Shown here piece by piece: positions 9,067 to 18,176 of a stretch of DNA of 64,000 nucleotides. Position numbers and translations under genes: made by a program. Below the pieces are notes generated by a model. The model worked only from the letters and a program-made list of their open reading frames with translations, did not search any database and had not been told where the DNA came from. The DNA lies in contig CAVRDF010000003.1 of assembly GCA_963719805.1 (NCBI GenBank), positions 620,001-684,000 on the forward strand, given 5' to 3'. Numbering within the stretch: position 1 is the first letter of the stretch; every line of letters begins with the position of its first letter. Origin of the DNA: JAMXLO01 sp963719805. GTDB lineage: Bacteria; Pseudomonadota; Alphaproteobacteria; Acetobacterales; Acetobacteraceae.

Positions 9067-10290
9067 TTATCCTTTCCATTGCAGAATGTAGAGGCCCGCG
9101 TCGTAGTCAGTGACGTAGATCACGCCGTCACGCGAGACGAACACGTCCGCGGTATGTCGGATCTTGGCGCGGCCGCGCAGCGGTTCGGCCCATTTGGTCG
9201 GCTGCGGCGGCACGAAGTAGCCGACTTCGCGCGGTTGGAATGGATTGGCGATGTCGAATGCGCGCACGCCGGCGCTCTGCCAGGTAGCGAAGATCGTGGT
9301 GGAACTCTGGAACGAACCGGGCCGGTTTTCGTGCAAATTATGCGGCCCGAACTGGCCACCCATCCGGATGTAATCCTGGTCCGCGGGCGTGGGGAAAGTG
9401 GCGAAGCTGACCGGATTGCTCTTCTCGCGGATGTCGTACATCCAGACATACTTCATCTGCTGCTGGTCGATGTTGAGCGTTGCCTCGTCCAGCACCACGA
9501 GCAGGTTTCTATCATGCAGCGGCAAGGCGTTGTGCGTGCCGCCGCCGAACGGCGGATAGCAGTTGCGATGTGCGATCAGCTTCGGTGACGATTTGTCCTG
9601 CATGTCCAGTATCGTCAGACCGCCATCGCGCCATGCGCCATAGGCGATGTCATCGACCACCACGGCGTGATGCAGCGCATAGCGACCCTTCCATGATGGT
9701 GTTTCACCCGCGGCGGCATTCTGTCCCGGTATCCACCAGCGGCTGACTTCCTTCGGCTTGGTCGGGTCCGCCATGTCGATGACCATGAGGATGTGGTCGG
9801 TGAAGCCGTCGAGCAGCGCGGAGGCATAGGCATAGCGACCGCCGACCCACCAGATGCGGTGCAGTCCAAGGCCAGGCACTTCGAAGAAACCGATCGGGCG
9901 TGGATTGGCCGGATCGGAAATGTCCAGCACGGTCATTCCGGCGGCGTAGTCCTCGCCGCGATTGCCGAACCGGCTGCTGTCCACCTTGGCGGAGCCGCCG
10001 TAATATTCCTGCTGTGACAGCAGGGCGCGCTGATCGGCTTCCTGTATACACAGCAGCAGGTTCTCCGCCGCTTGCAGATGCATCGATACCGACTTCGGAT
10101 GCAGGTTGACGAAATTGACCGGCTTGGGGTCGCGTGGATTGCGCACGTCGGTGACCATGATGCCGCGGCTCACCCGTGTGCCGATGTAAGCATGGCCGCC
10201 GGACACCATCACCTGCACGCCGTCGCCTCGCCCACCCTGATCGGTGTGGCCGAGGAATTCGATATTTCGTGCGCCCTCCGGGACGATCAT
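9067..10290 (-). CDS. LVIVD-repeat / beta-propeller-like protein
   Basis: A 407-residue protein built from repeated blade-like units: AYIGTRVSRGIMVTDVRNPR, MTVLDISDPANPRPIGFFEV, ILMVIDMADPTKPKEVSRWW, LTILDMQDKSSPKLIAH and VRAFDIANPFQPREVGYFVP each carry the D-[VI]-x-[DN]-P signature of LVIVD repeats, predicting a seven-bladed propeller. No signal peptide is seen from the chosen ATG at 10290. Family members are often annotated as selenium-binding-like or uncharacterised; no catalytic site is evident. It is divergent from the GYD/EthD pair with 63 bp between. Confidence 0.72.
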   Translation of the reverse strand: MIVPEGARNIEFLGHTDQGGRGDGVQVMVSGGHAYIGTRVSRGIMVTDVRNPRDPKPVNFVNLHPKSVSMHLQAAENLLLCIQEADQRALLSQQEYYGGSAKVDSSRFGNRGEDYAAGMTVLDISDPANPRPIGFFEVPGLGLHRIWWVGGRYAYASALLDGFTDHILMVIDMADPTKPKEVSRWWIPGQNAAAGETPSWKGRYALHHAVVVDDIAYGAWRDGGLTILDMQDKSSPKLIAHRNCYPPFGGGTHNALPLHDRNLLVVLDEATLNIDQQQMKYVWMYDIREKSNPVSFATFPTPADQDYIRMGGQFGPHNLHENRPGSFQSSTTIFATWQSAGVRAFDIANPFQPREVGYFVPPQPTKWAEPLRGRAKIRHTADVFVSRDGVIYVTDYDAGLYILQWKG

Positions 10291-10353
10291 GGCTTGCTTC
10301 CCCCACTGAACAGTCGTCAGCTTAGGCTGGCTTCCATGGACTGAGTAGGAGGG

Positions 10354-10653
10354 ATGGCCGTGCCAACCTATGTCATGCTCGCCAGCTGGACCGAACAGGG
10401 CGTGCGATCGATCAATGAGAGCCCCAAGCGGGTCGATGCCGCGAAGAAGTCGCTGGAGGAAATGGGCGGACAGTTCCGCTCGGTCTATATGACGATGGGC
10501 GAGTACGATCTGATCATGATCTATGACGCGCCCGACGATGCGGTGGCGGCGCGCTTCACGTTGATGCTGGGCAAGCTGGGCAATGTGCGCACGACGTCAC
10601 TGAAGGCATTTCCCGAGGAGGCCTTCCGGCAAATCGTTAATTCGCTGCGATGA
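10354..10653 (+). CDS. GYD domain-containing protein
   Basis: A 99-residue ferredoxin-like-fold protein of the GYD family, named for its Gly-Tyr-Asp motif; here the equivalent is MGEYDLIMIYDAPD. The opening TYVMLASWTEQGVRSINESP is also typical. Such proteins are small dimeric alpha/beta barrels of unknown function related to EthD and Lrp-sensor domains. Its stop overlaps the next start by 4 bp, so it is translationally coupled to the EthD protein, another dimeric alpha/beta-barrel protein. Confidence 0.85.
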   Translation: MAVPTYVMLASWTEQGVRSINESPKRVDAAKKSLEEMGGQFRSVYMTMGEYDLIMIYDAPDDAVAARFTLMLGKLGNVRTTSLKAFPEEAFRQIVNSLR

Positions 10654-11285
10654 TTGCCGCGATCAGCCTGATGCGCCGGCGCGACGACGTGACGTTGGCG
10701 ACGTTTCGCCGGCACTGGCTGGATGTGCATGGTCCGCTGGTCTGCAGCTTCCCCGGGTTGCGGCGTTATGTGCAGGACCACGTTATCGCGTCTCCGGCGA
10801 TCAACGCGCTGGCGCATGACATGCGGATCGATGGCTTCCCCATCCTGTTCTTCGACAACGACGCCGATCGGCTGCGAGCGCATGAGTCGCCGGAGATGGC
10901 GGCGTGCAATGTCAATTCGCGATTGTTCATCGGCGCGGTGTCGCGGGTGATCTGCGAACCGCGTGTAGTCGTCCAGGGTGTTGGAACGGCGCGCATGAAG
11001 CTGATCGCTTTGCTGCAGGGTGGTGGAGCGGACGACACGGCACCGCAACGCTATGCCGAACGTGTGCGGAAATTGCCTGGATTGCAGGGGCTGGTGGCCT
11101 ATCGCGTACTGCAACAGGGAGCGGCGCCGAACAGCACGATCCCGCATCTGCCGGTGAGCGTTGCGGGGGTCGCTGAACTCGCATTTGCCAGCCTGGTCGA
11201 TCTGGAGTGTGCGCTGGCGGCACACGCTGAGACCGATCTGCCGGCGGCGCAGTTCGTGGTCGAGGAGCATCGGCTGGCGGGGTAG
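10650..11285 (+). CDS. EthD domain protein (tandem)
   Basis: This 211-residue protein contains an N-terminal EthD-type dimeric alpha/beta-barrel domain (ISLMRRRDDVTLATFRRHWL followed by DVHGPLV, a hallmark of the family) and a second, more divergent copy from about residue 110 (MKLIALLQGGGADDTAPQRY onward). EthD relatives accompany ring-cleavage, ether-degradation or polyketide-tailoring enzymes. Cotranscribed with the GYD gene; no oxygenase is adjacent, so the pathway cannot be inferred. Confidence 0.75.
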   Translation: MIAAISLMRRRDDVTLATFRRHWLDVHGPLVCSFPGLRRYVQDHVIASPAINALAHDMRIDGFPILFFDNDADRLRAHESPEMAACNVNSRLFIGAVSRVICEPRVVVQGVGTARMKLIALLQGGGADDTAPQRYAERVRKLPGLQGLVAYRVLQQGAAPNSTIPHLPVSVAGVAELAFASLVDLECALAAHAETDLPAAQFVVEEHRLAG

Positions 11286-11360
11286 CGGCCACGGTTCGGG
11301 CGGCCGGTTGCGTTGTGCCAACGCCGGACCGTCAAGCGTGCTGTACTGCCAGTCCTGCTG

Positions 11361-12029
11361 TCAGATCGGCGGGCCGGTACTGGCGACGGTCGAGGTGCGG
11401 CCGAACAGCGGGACCCCCGCGGTGATGGGCCGGCGCGTGATGGAGTCCAGCAAGGGAACGTTGCCGATGTCGCGGACCAGCGAGCCGAGACGGCCTCCGT
11501 GCTGGAGGATGGCATGAAACAGTTCCCGCCATAGCGGGTGGTCCGGCAGGATACCGAGATCGCGGCAAATGTCGGCGAGGACCTCACCGATCGGTTTAAT
11601 GTTGCCTGAAGGGTCAAGCGCCGTGGCGTGCTTGCGGGCGACCTGCTCTGGTGTCGCCATACGCATGCGATTGATGGCGGGCCTTGGCCCTATCGGTCTG
11701 ACCACGACGTCGGCATATGCTGGTTCCGGCTGCGGTTCCGGCGGCGGCTCGGCATCGAGACGGAAAAGCCTGTCCTGGAGTTCCCGGGCGCGGTGCAGGC
11801 CGCGCATGATGCTGGCAAGGATCTGGCCAAAATCGTAGCTGCCGAAGGTGCGTGCCACCTGGTCGAGGTTCGTGGTGGGCGTTGGGTTCTGGAGCGCGGC
11901 CGCGAGCTGCTTGCCGTAGTCGATGATGCGGCGGACGAGGAAGATGAGGGGTGCGAAGCGGCTGGGACGGTCCGCGGTGGTGAGGCCGCGCTGGGAAGAA
12001 AGGTCGGGAAGTGTTAGCGCGGCGGACAC
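11361..12029 (-). CDS. Hypothetical protein
   Basis: A 222-residue soluble protein without a recognised domain. It has an N-terminal helical region with RRIIDYGKQLAAALQN and FGQILASIMRGLHRARELQD, a proline-rich linker (about residues 93-110), and a C-terminal helical half ending near DSITRRPITAGVPLFGR. The arginine content and lack of a signal peptide suggest a cytoplasmic protein. It is isolated, converging with the EthD gene and diverging from the CMD gene. Homologues in Acetobacteraceae are suspected from style only. Confidence 0.55.
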   Translation of the reverse strand: MSAALTLPDLSSQRGLTTADRPSRFAPLIFLVRRIIDYGKQLAAALQNPTPTTNLDQVARTFGSYDFGQILASIMRGLHRARELQDRLFRLDAEPPPEPQPEPAYADVVVRPIGPRPAINRMRMATPEQVARKHATALDPSGNIKPIGEVLADICRDLGILPDHPLWRELFHAILQHGGRLGSLVRDIGNVPLLDSITRRPITAGVPLFGRTSTVASTGPPI

Positions 12030-12178
12030 GGAGCAATGACAACATGAGTTAGGCAGGGTGTCAAGGAAAATTTCCCTAACAGACGCGACGCCGCAATTCG
12101 TTGTCTACCGCATGCAGCATGGCATTCTGGCTCAGCTGTTCGCCTACAACTATTTGACGACGTGGGGAGAGACCAACG

Positions 12179-12502
12179 ATGGCTGTACAACCTTCACCGG
12201 CGCGCGAGCTCGTGCGCGGCACGGTACCCAAGATGATTGAGCTGTCGGAGACCGTTATCTATGGCGACGTCTGGGAACGGCCCGGTCTCAGCAAGCGCGA
12301 CCGCAGCCTGATCGTGGTCGCCTCGCTCATCGCCACCTACCGGCCTGAGCAGCTGCGCGGCCATCTGGTGCGGGCTCTCGACAACGGGGTCACCAAGGAA
12401 GAGATCGGCGAAATCATCACCCATCTCGCTTTTTATTCCGGCTGGCCTGCGTCGATGACGGCCGCACGCATTGCCACGGAGGTATTCGAGGAGAGGGGTT
12501 AA
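12179..12502 (+). CDS. Carboxymuconolactone decarboxylase family protein
   Basis: A 107-residue CMD-fold protein: GDVWERPGLSKRDRSLIVVA and LRGHLVRALDNGVTKEEIGE are the family core, followed by THLAFYSGWPASMTAARIA. It lacks the CxxC of AhpD peroxidase partners and so belongs to the decarboxylase-like branch, whose members act on gamma-carboxymuconolactone or unknown lactones. It is not next to other protocatechuate-pathway genes. ATG at 12179 with GGGAGAG at 12164 as a likely ribosome binding site. Confidence 0.85.
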   Translation: MAVQPSPARELVRGTVPKMIELSETVIYGDVWERPGLSKRDRSLIVVASLIATYRPEQLRGHLVRALDNGVTKEEIGEIITHLAFYSGWPASMTAARIATEVFEERG

Positions 12503-12592
12503 AGGGGGCTTGCCGCTGCGTCGCATCGGCCGCAAACGACATTGAGTTGTGCAAGCAGCTCACTTGAGCGGAGCGCCTGACGTTGCGGGCGA

Positions 12593-14161
12593 TCAGTGAG
12601 TGAGAGACGAGGTCTGATGTTTGGCGCAAGCTGCATCGAGTTTGTGGCCGTGCCGATCGCTGGGGCAGGGTGTCTCGATGACTGCCGCACCGCGCGGCGG
12701 GAAATCCGCTTCCTGAGCAGTAGCCAATACCGCCGGATTGGACCGAACGAGCTGTTCGCCATAACGGACCAGGGTGTCCACGTCGTCATCCGGTATGGTC
12801 AGTCCGGTCGGGATCGACGATAGCCGCTCGCGCCAGACAGGATCTGCTATGTCTGAGAGCGAAAGGTGGACCAGCGCGCCGCGCACATCGCCACATGGCT
12901 GGCTGTTCACCACCGGGCCGGCGGCGCAGCGTTCCGCGGCGATACGGTCACTCAGATGCTCGACCTGCTCGCGCGCGAGCGCCAGGGTCTCGAAATTGTA
13001 GGCGTCGATCTGCGTACCGCTGGCGGCGGAGAGCACATCGAGCAGGCCGCCGACGTAATGCTCGCGGCCAAGCTTGCTCGGAGGAGCCGCCTCACCGTCG
13101 ACACTGAGTACTAATACGCGGCGAGTGGAGAGAGCGATCCTATGGAACAGGTCGCCTTCCGCCTGGATGACGATGAAGAAGTTCAGCAGGCCGCGGATGG
13201 CAAGATTGTCGGCGACTCCGCCATCGGAAAGGTGCACCCAGCGGGTGCGTTCGGGGTCTGCATAAACATCCTCCAGCCGTGCGAGTTCGCGTCTGCGCGC
13301 GGCGGCTGTGGGGGATTCCGGCGGCGTAATCGTCGGCGCGGCGGCGAGTGGAGGGCGAAGGCCACCGCATCGCTCGGCATAGCTCTTGAGATTGACGGGG
13401 CTGAACAGACCGGGGAATCCGTTGCTGGCGGCGACCGCGCTGGCGACGGGATAGCTTTCGAGATCGGAGCAGAGCAGACCGAAATCCGTGCCAAGGAAGG
13501 GGAAGGTGGCGCCGTTGGTAATGTCGGTGGCATTGATCGACACGATGGGCCTGCCACGACGGAACATGTCGTCGAAGGTGGCGCCGTGGAACATCAGGCG
13601 ATCGTAGACTCGCGCCATGTAGTCGTTGGTCCCGGTCGCCGGATCCACCAGCCATGCCCAGTTCCACGGCAGCGCGTAGATGCCCCAGATATACGCGTTG
13701 ATGTCGACGTGCAGGAACTCCGTGGGGAAAGTATCGAAGCTGCGGTCGCGGAACAGTCCGTAGTGCGCTGCGGGGAAACTGCCACCCGACACGCCGGCGA
13801 GATAATCGAGCGCGTTCAGCAGGCTCTCGGTCCGGCCATCCGGAGGATGCAGCGAAACGTCGCGCAGCCCACGCAGCGCGCCATGAGCGAAGGCGGCTGA
13901 CCGCTTGCCGCCACCCGAGAAAGTCACGAACAGCAGGATGTCGCTGCCGGCCGCATCTTCCGATGTCAGTTGGCCGGCGGCCACACGCTGGGCGTAGGGA
14001 GCGAGACCATAGTTTGAATCGAAGTCCGGATGCCCATGCGCATCCATGCGCAGTGGCTGGTTCACCGCGGACGTCGGCGCGACGCAGCCAAACAGCAACA
14101 GGGAGATCGCCATGCCGAGCCACTGCTTTCGCGCCGATCGGCGGGGCCCGGCCGCTGTCAT
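12593..14161 (-). CDS. Patatin-like phospholipase lipoprotein
   Basis: A 522-residue lipoprotein with a lipobox ending at Cys26 (LLLFGC). The patatin hydrolase core is complete: oxyanion loop FSGGGKRS near residues 81-88, nucleophile elbow GVSGG with Ser125, and catalytic Asp in SDGGVADN (Asp313). Patatins are Ser-Asp dyad lipid acyl hydrolases. Its lipid anchor suggests action at the periplasmic membrane face. The start overlaps the stop of the antiporter gene by 4 bp, so it is the last gene of a lipoprotein-lipoprotein-antiporter-patatin transcription unit. It may remodel lipids, but the physiological substrate is unknown. Confidence 0.85.
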   Translation of the reverse strand: MTAAGPRRSARKQWLGMAISLLLFGCVAPTSAVNQPLRMDAHGHPDFDSNYGLAPYAQRVAAGQLTSEDAAGSDILLFVTFSGGGKRSAAFAHGALRGLRDVSLHPPDGRTESLLNALDYLAGVSGGSFPAAHYGLFRDRSFDTFPTEFLHVDINAYIWGIYALPWNWAWLVDPATGTNDYMARVYDRLMFHGATFDDMFRRGRPIVSINATDITNGATFPFLGTDFGLLCSDLESYPVASAVAASNGFPGLFSPVNLKSYAERCGGLRPPLAAAPTITPPESPTAAARRRELARLEDVYADPERTRWVHLSDGGVADNLAIRGLLNFFIVIQAEGDLFHRIALSTRRVLVLSVDGEAAPPSKLGREHYVGGLLDVLSAASGTQIDAYNFETLALAREQVEHLSDRIAAERCAAGPVVNSQPCGDVRGALVHLSLSDIADPVWRERLSSIPTGLTIPDDDVDTLVRYGEQLVRSNPAVLATAQEADFPPRGAAVIETPCPSDRHGHKLDAACAKHQTSSLTH

Positions 14162-15454
14162 GTCGGTGCGGCGTCCTGATCGAGCAGGCCGGCGGGGTCG
14201 GCGACGCGCGATCCGGCGATTTCGGAACCACGTCCTGCGGTCAGCCTGCGGACATAGAACTCGGTGAGCACCGGGCCAAGAATGGCGGTGACGACGACGA
14301 GCACGAGCACCGTGTTCAAGATGCGCACATCGAGCAGCCGTTCGCCTGCTGCATTCACCGCGCTATAGCCCACCAGCGCCGCCGCTAGCGTCGCCGCGAC
14401 CTGCGGCATCGTCAGCGACGCCATCAGGCCACGGTCCGATGGCGACAGACGCCACACACGTCCTGCGATCTCGGCGGCCACCCACTTTGCCACGATGAGA
14501 CCTCCGACGACTGCCAGTACGAGCGGTAACCCGCTGACCACGGTGCGGCCAAGTATCCCGAGATCGATCAGGATACCGGTGACGACGAAAAAGGCGGGGA
14601 TGAACAGGGCGCGGCCGACGAACTCCAGCCGGTGCCGCGCCTCCGTGCCGGTGACAGCCCGGTTGACCGCGAGACCCGCGAGGAATGCCCCGATAATTCC
14701 CTCGAGGTTAATCATTTCCGACAATGTCGCAGCGATGCACACGACGACGAGCAGCACCGCGAACCGTGCCTCTTCGTTGTCACCGAGGTGCCGATCGATC
14801 CAGCGAGCGGGCGCTGTCAATCCGAACACCACGAAGATCGCGAAGGCAATCAGTTCGAGCACCTGCACGGCGAGCGCCGTTGGATCGAAGCCGTTGCGAT
14901 GCGCGGCCAGGCAGGCAGCGAGGACGAGCAGCGACAACATGTCTGTCAGGACTGTCGCCCCTACTGTCACCGCGACGCTCGGCCTGGTTGTCAGACCCGC
15001 GGCACTCACGATCGGGAACGCGATGAGCGTATGCGATGCGAGCAGCGAGCCGATCAGGATCGCCGATACGGTTGTATAGCCGAAGGCAAGCCCTGCCGTG
15101 GTGCCGGCAGCCATCGGCAACGCGAAGGTCAGCAGCCCGAACGCGACGGACCGGGTGCGCTGTGCCGCAAACTCCTGGAGATCGATCTCCAATCCGACAA
15201 AGAACATCAGCAGCAGCTTGCCCAGATCGGCGAGGAAATCGGCGATTGCCGCATGCTCGGGCACCAGGCCGAGGATGTGTGGCCCCACCAGAACGCCGAC
15301 GAAGATGTAGCCTACGCAGACCGGGAAACGGCAGGCCTTCGCCAGATACGGGTACTGCCGCTATCAAAACGAGAATCAAGCCGAAGCGGCCAACCGGCGG
15401 CAGCGCACCTAGCAGATCAACAGCGCTTCCCACAGTCTTTCCCCAAATCTCCAA
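14158..15454 (-). CDS. CPA2-type cation:proton antiporter, one frameshift
   Basis: A Kef/NapA-like membrane antiporter of about 430 residues with roughly twelve membrane segments. The N-terminal piece from 15454 (PPVGRFGLILVLIAA) is in one frame; near 15350-15365 the frame shifts into CRFPVCVGYIFVGVLVGPHI, then runs uninterrupted to 14158. Family features include LLMFFVGLEIDL, and SEMINLEGIIGAFLAGLAVN near the ion site. No C-terminal RCK/TrkA domain is present. It would exchange K+ or Na+ for H+ across the inner membrane. A single base change restores the frame, so sequencing error is plausible. Confidence 0.85.
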
Positions 15455-15474
15455 TCGTTATGACGAGGCTATCG

Positions 15475-15816
15475 TCAGTTGTGGCAGTTGGTGCTCGACG
15501 ACATCGTGCCAGCGTTGACACCAATCGAGGACGTGCTGCTCCCGGTGCAGCTCATATGGCTCAGATCGGGGCCGGAATTCATTCTGGCCGCGTCGTCCTG
15601 CTCCTGCTGGTGCTGCTGGAAGGCCGCACGCTGCTGGTCGTCGGAAAGACTATGCGGGTTGGGGTCAGCGTAGTTCTTGTTGTTGAACTGTGAATCGCCG
15701 AAACCGGGGGAGCCGCTCATGTCCGGCATGCCGAGATTGCCATGCGGCAGGGACGACATATCCATGCAGCCGCCCAGCAGCGTCAGGAACACAGCGAGCG
15801 ATAGGCGCGTGCTCAT
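15475..15816 (-). CDS. Small hypothetical lipoprotein, Met/Ser/Asn-rich
   Basis: A 113-residue protein with signal sequence and lipobox (MSTRLSLAVFLTLLGGC, lipidated Cys17). The mature part is low complexity, rich in Met, Ser, Asn and Gln (e.g. MDMSSLPHGNLGMPDMSGSP) and ends in a Ser/Thr stretch with two Cys. No domain is recognised. Its ATG overlaps the end of the upstream lipoprotein gene by 4 bp, and it lies 20 bp before the antiporter start. Confidence 0.6.
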   Translation of the reverse strand: MSTRLSLAVFLTLLGGCMDMSSLPHGNLGMPDMSGSPGFGDSQFNNKNYADPNPHSLSDDQQRAAFQQHQQEQDDAARMNSGPDLSHMSCTGSSTSSIGVNAGTMSSSTNCHN

Positions 15817-16286
15817 GGCGACACCGTGCCGGCGTTTTCCATCTTGTCCATGTCGCGCTGAATCGAATCACGCACGCTGTCCACCGGGTTGGAGGACGAT
15901 GACGAGGCCGGGAACGGCGATGGTGAATATGCTGGACCATTGCTGGATGAGTTGGAATAGATTCCCTGGCCAGTCCGGCGGTCCCACGCATCGCGGTCGG
16001 CGGCGTCCTTCGCCGCCTTGATCGCATCATTCTGGCGCTGGGTTTGGGCGGCTTGAGCCGCTTGCAAGCGACGGTCGGCTGCCGCTTGCGCGTCGCGCTG
16101 TGACCCGACGGTCAGCATGCAATTGGCGAAAGCGTCGCTATTGGGCTGGAAGCCGTAGCTGTAGCATCGGTTCTGGTCGGCGGCGTGCTGTGCCGCAGCC
16201 GCGGCGGCTTGCTCCTGCGGCGACGGCGCACAGCCGGCCAGAAGCAAAACGCCCATGGCCAAGGCAAAAACCGGTTCAGACCTCAT
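15813..16286 (-). CDS. Small hypothetical lipoprotein, Ala/Gln-rich coiled coil
   Basis: From ATG 16286 this is a 157-residue lipoprotein: MRSEPVFALAMGVLLLAGC with Cys19 as lipidation site. An Ala/Gln-rich helical segment (about 22-100) with two Cys (NRCYSYGFQPNSDAFANCML) is followed by a Ser/Pro-rich tail. The pattern resembles small envelope-anchored lipoproteins, but no family is assigned. A longer start at 16337 is disfavoured because it would bury the signal peptide. First gene of the lipoprotein-antiporter-patatin unit. Confidence 0.6.
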   Translation of the reverse strand: MRSEPVFALAMGVLLLAGCAPSPQEQAAAAAAQHAADQNRCYSYGFQPNSDAFANCMLTVGSQRDAQAAADRRLQAAQAAQTQRQNDAIKAAKDAADRDAWDRRTGQGIYSNSSSNGPAYSPSPFPASSSSSNPVDSVRDSIQRDMDKMENAGTVSP

Positions 16287-16541
16287 CGAACACCCCCTTC
16301 TTCGAATTGGCCAGTGCCAAGCCGATGCCAGTAACAATTCCTACGGTGAAAGCGTAGGTCATCACGCTTCGCCAACATGAGTGTATCACCCAGAGAGATA
16401 CGTTTCGTCCAGCGTGTCGCAGTGAGGGTGCGTTCGCGCTGGCTCGGCGAAAGTGATCCTGGCCCCGGCCGTGTCTTTATGGACGCCCCGCAGGGGCCAC
16501 GTTAAGCATCCCGAGCGATCGATCTTGCGAGGAGACACAGC

Positions 16542-16934
16542 ATGGAACAGTTCACGGGCGGATGCCTGTGCGGCAACGTTCGAGTTGTGGCGACCGGACG
16601 CCCTTACCGGGTGGGCCTTTGTCACTGCCTCGACTGCCGCAAGCATCATGGGGCGCTGTTTCACGCCTCCGCGGTGTTCCCTCAGGACGCGGTGACGATT
16701 GATGGCGAAACACGCGAATACGCCGGGCGGTCTTTCTGTCCCCGCTGCGGCTCGACCGTTTTTGGACGCAGCGCGGACGAAGTCGAGGTGAACCTTGGAT
16801 CCCTGGATGCGCCTGACCAACTGAAGCCAACTTACGAAAGCTGGATCATCCGCCGGGAGTCCTGGCTGCCGCCATTTCCGCTCACCCGGCGCTACGAGCG
16901 CGATCGCGGCACCTCGAGCCGTTTCGAGGAATAG
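16542..16934 (+). CDS. GFA/CENP-V family zinc protein
   Basis: A 130-residue member of the Gfa-like (glutathione-dependent formaldehyde-activating enzyme) family. The zinc ligands are visible: Cys8 and Cys10 (GGCLCGNVR), Cys27, Cys29 and Cys32 (CHCLDC), and Cys66/Cys69 (CPRCGS). Ends with the PLTRRYERDRG segment. Many paralogues exist and most are not true formaldehyde-activating enzymes, so the substrate is open. AGGAGA at 16530 gives a good ribosome binding site for ATG 16542. Confidence 0.88.
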   Translation: MEQFTGGCLCGNVRVVATGRPYRVGLCHCLDCRKHHGALFHASAVFPQDAVTIDGETREYAGRSFCPRCGSTVFGRSADEVEVNLGSLDAPDQLKPTYESWIIRRESWLPPFPLTRRYERDRGTSSRFEE

Positions 16935-16946
16935 CAACGTCCCCTA

Positions 16947-17530
16947 TCAGCGTGCCAGCGCGGCTTGCATGGCGCGTTCGAGATCGCGGCGGTGGAACGG
17001 CTTGCTCAGGGTCGGTGTGTCTTGGACCCGTTTAGGCATTCCGCTCGCGCCATAGCCGGTGGCGATCACAAAAGGCGTGCCTCGGTTGGCGAGCGCGTCT
17101 GCCACAGAGCTTGCCTTCTCCAGGGCGCTGGCGAGATTGTCGGCGACTGCCGCGATCTCGCAGCCGATGTCCTCCGGCGTATCGACGATGACTTGAACGC
17201 CTTTGAGACGAGATTGAGGACGACCTTTTCCCACATCTCGTGATCGACGTAGACGGGGTGCGGCAATGGCGCGGTGTCGATGCGAAGTCCGAGGCCGGCC
17301 TTTTCACAGGCTGAGCGGAAGCTGCTGGCGAGGTCCTGGGTGAACCTGGCGAGAAAAATCCAGCAGAGCGTTCACCAGCTTCTGCAGGCGCAAACCATTG
17401 CGCTGAGCGATGTCGATACGCGCACGCTGGCTTGGGCTCAGCGGCGCCTGCGAGTCAGTGATCGCGTCTTCGAGCGGACCGAGCATAAGGGTCAGCGGCG
17501 TGCGGAATTGCGTCGCGCAGGCTCGAACAA
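16947..17530 (-). pseudogene. Histidine kinase / response regulator remnant with internal deletion
   Basis: Reading the minus strand, fragments of a hybrid sensor kinase appear in order. RTPLTLMLGPLEDAI and RNGLRLQKLVNALLDFSR (about 17520-17310) are the HisKA domain, but where SHE is expected before FRTPL the sequence gives ATQ, so the phospho-acceptor His is absent. VYVDHEMWEKVVLNLVSKAF (about 17270-17205) is the ATPase N-box. This abuts, in another frame, the C-terminus of a receiver (GTPFVIATGYGASGMPKR, then TLSKPFHRRDLERAM) ending at 16947. The nucleotide-binding G boxes and receiver Asp are gone, so it is an internally deleted pseudogene rather than a sequencing artefact. Confidence 0.8.
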
Positions 17531-18176
17531 GACACAGCAGGACCGAGCTGGAACATCTCGTCGAGTGTGCTGCGGGCCAGCTTCTGGAGATAACGTGCCG
17601 GCGTGTCGTCGGTTTAATCGTGTTTCCCAGGGGAGCACTTTGATATTAAAAACAAAAATTGGGGCCATTCAACTGCTCTTGCGCTGCGTCACGCAGGCCG
17701 ATGCGGTTCACCGCCAGCTCGAACGGAATGCATCGTCACGTCGTGACTGGAGATATGCCGTGCCGATGCCGGACAAAATGCTGGCATCGTCGGGTCATGG
17801 GGGCTAAGGCGTATGCCGCGTTGGAGGAAGTCGATGGCCGTGGGAAAATCACCGGCCGAACCGAAAACGCATCCGGCGGCGAGCGGGACTGGCGGCGATG
17901 TTGGGCTGAGCTTAACGCGCGATCCACGGCAGCGCGGGCGACATCGATTTCCGGGCCGTCATAGCCGAGGATTTGAGCCGCTGTCGCCAAAGTGCTAGGC
18001 TCGCTTTAACAGGGGTCTCGACATACCCTCGGCAAACCGTATGGCATCGGTGACTTCGTCTATACCGGTCCGGGCGGCTGAGATCCTGATTACACGGATA
18101 CATCGAGTGGTGCGTTCGCTAGTGCGCAATCTGGATCGAGCGTGAGCGCTCTACGCTGAATCACCGGAGGCCAGCG
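17531..18176. other. Degraded intergenic stretch
   Basis: No convincing gene is seen in these 646 bp. The part around 17630-17670 is locally AT-rich. Short open frames on both strands have no family features; FELAVNRIGLRDAAQEQLNG on the minus strand (about 17725-17665) looks protein-like and may be a further scrap of the kinase remnant's sensor region. The right end holds the promoter and ribosome binding site (GGAGG at 18166) of the cupin gene. Confidence 0.4.

Noticed and set aside
12058..12240. A 60-residue frame before the CMD gene
   Set aside because: No family features, overlaps the CMD start in another frame, and lacks a ribosome binding site.
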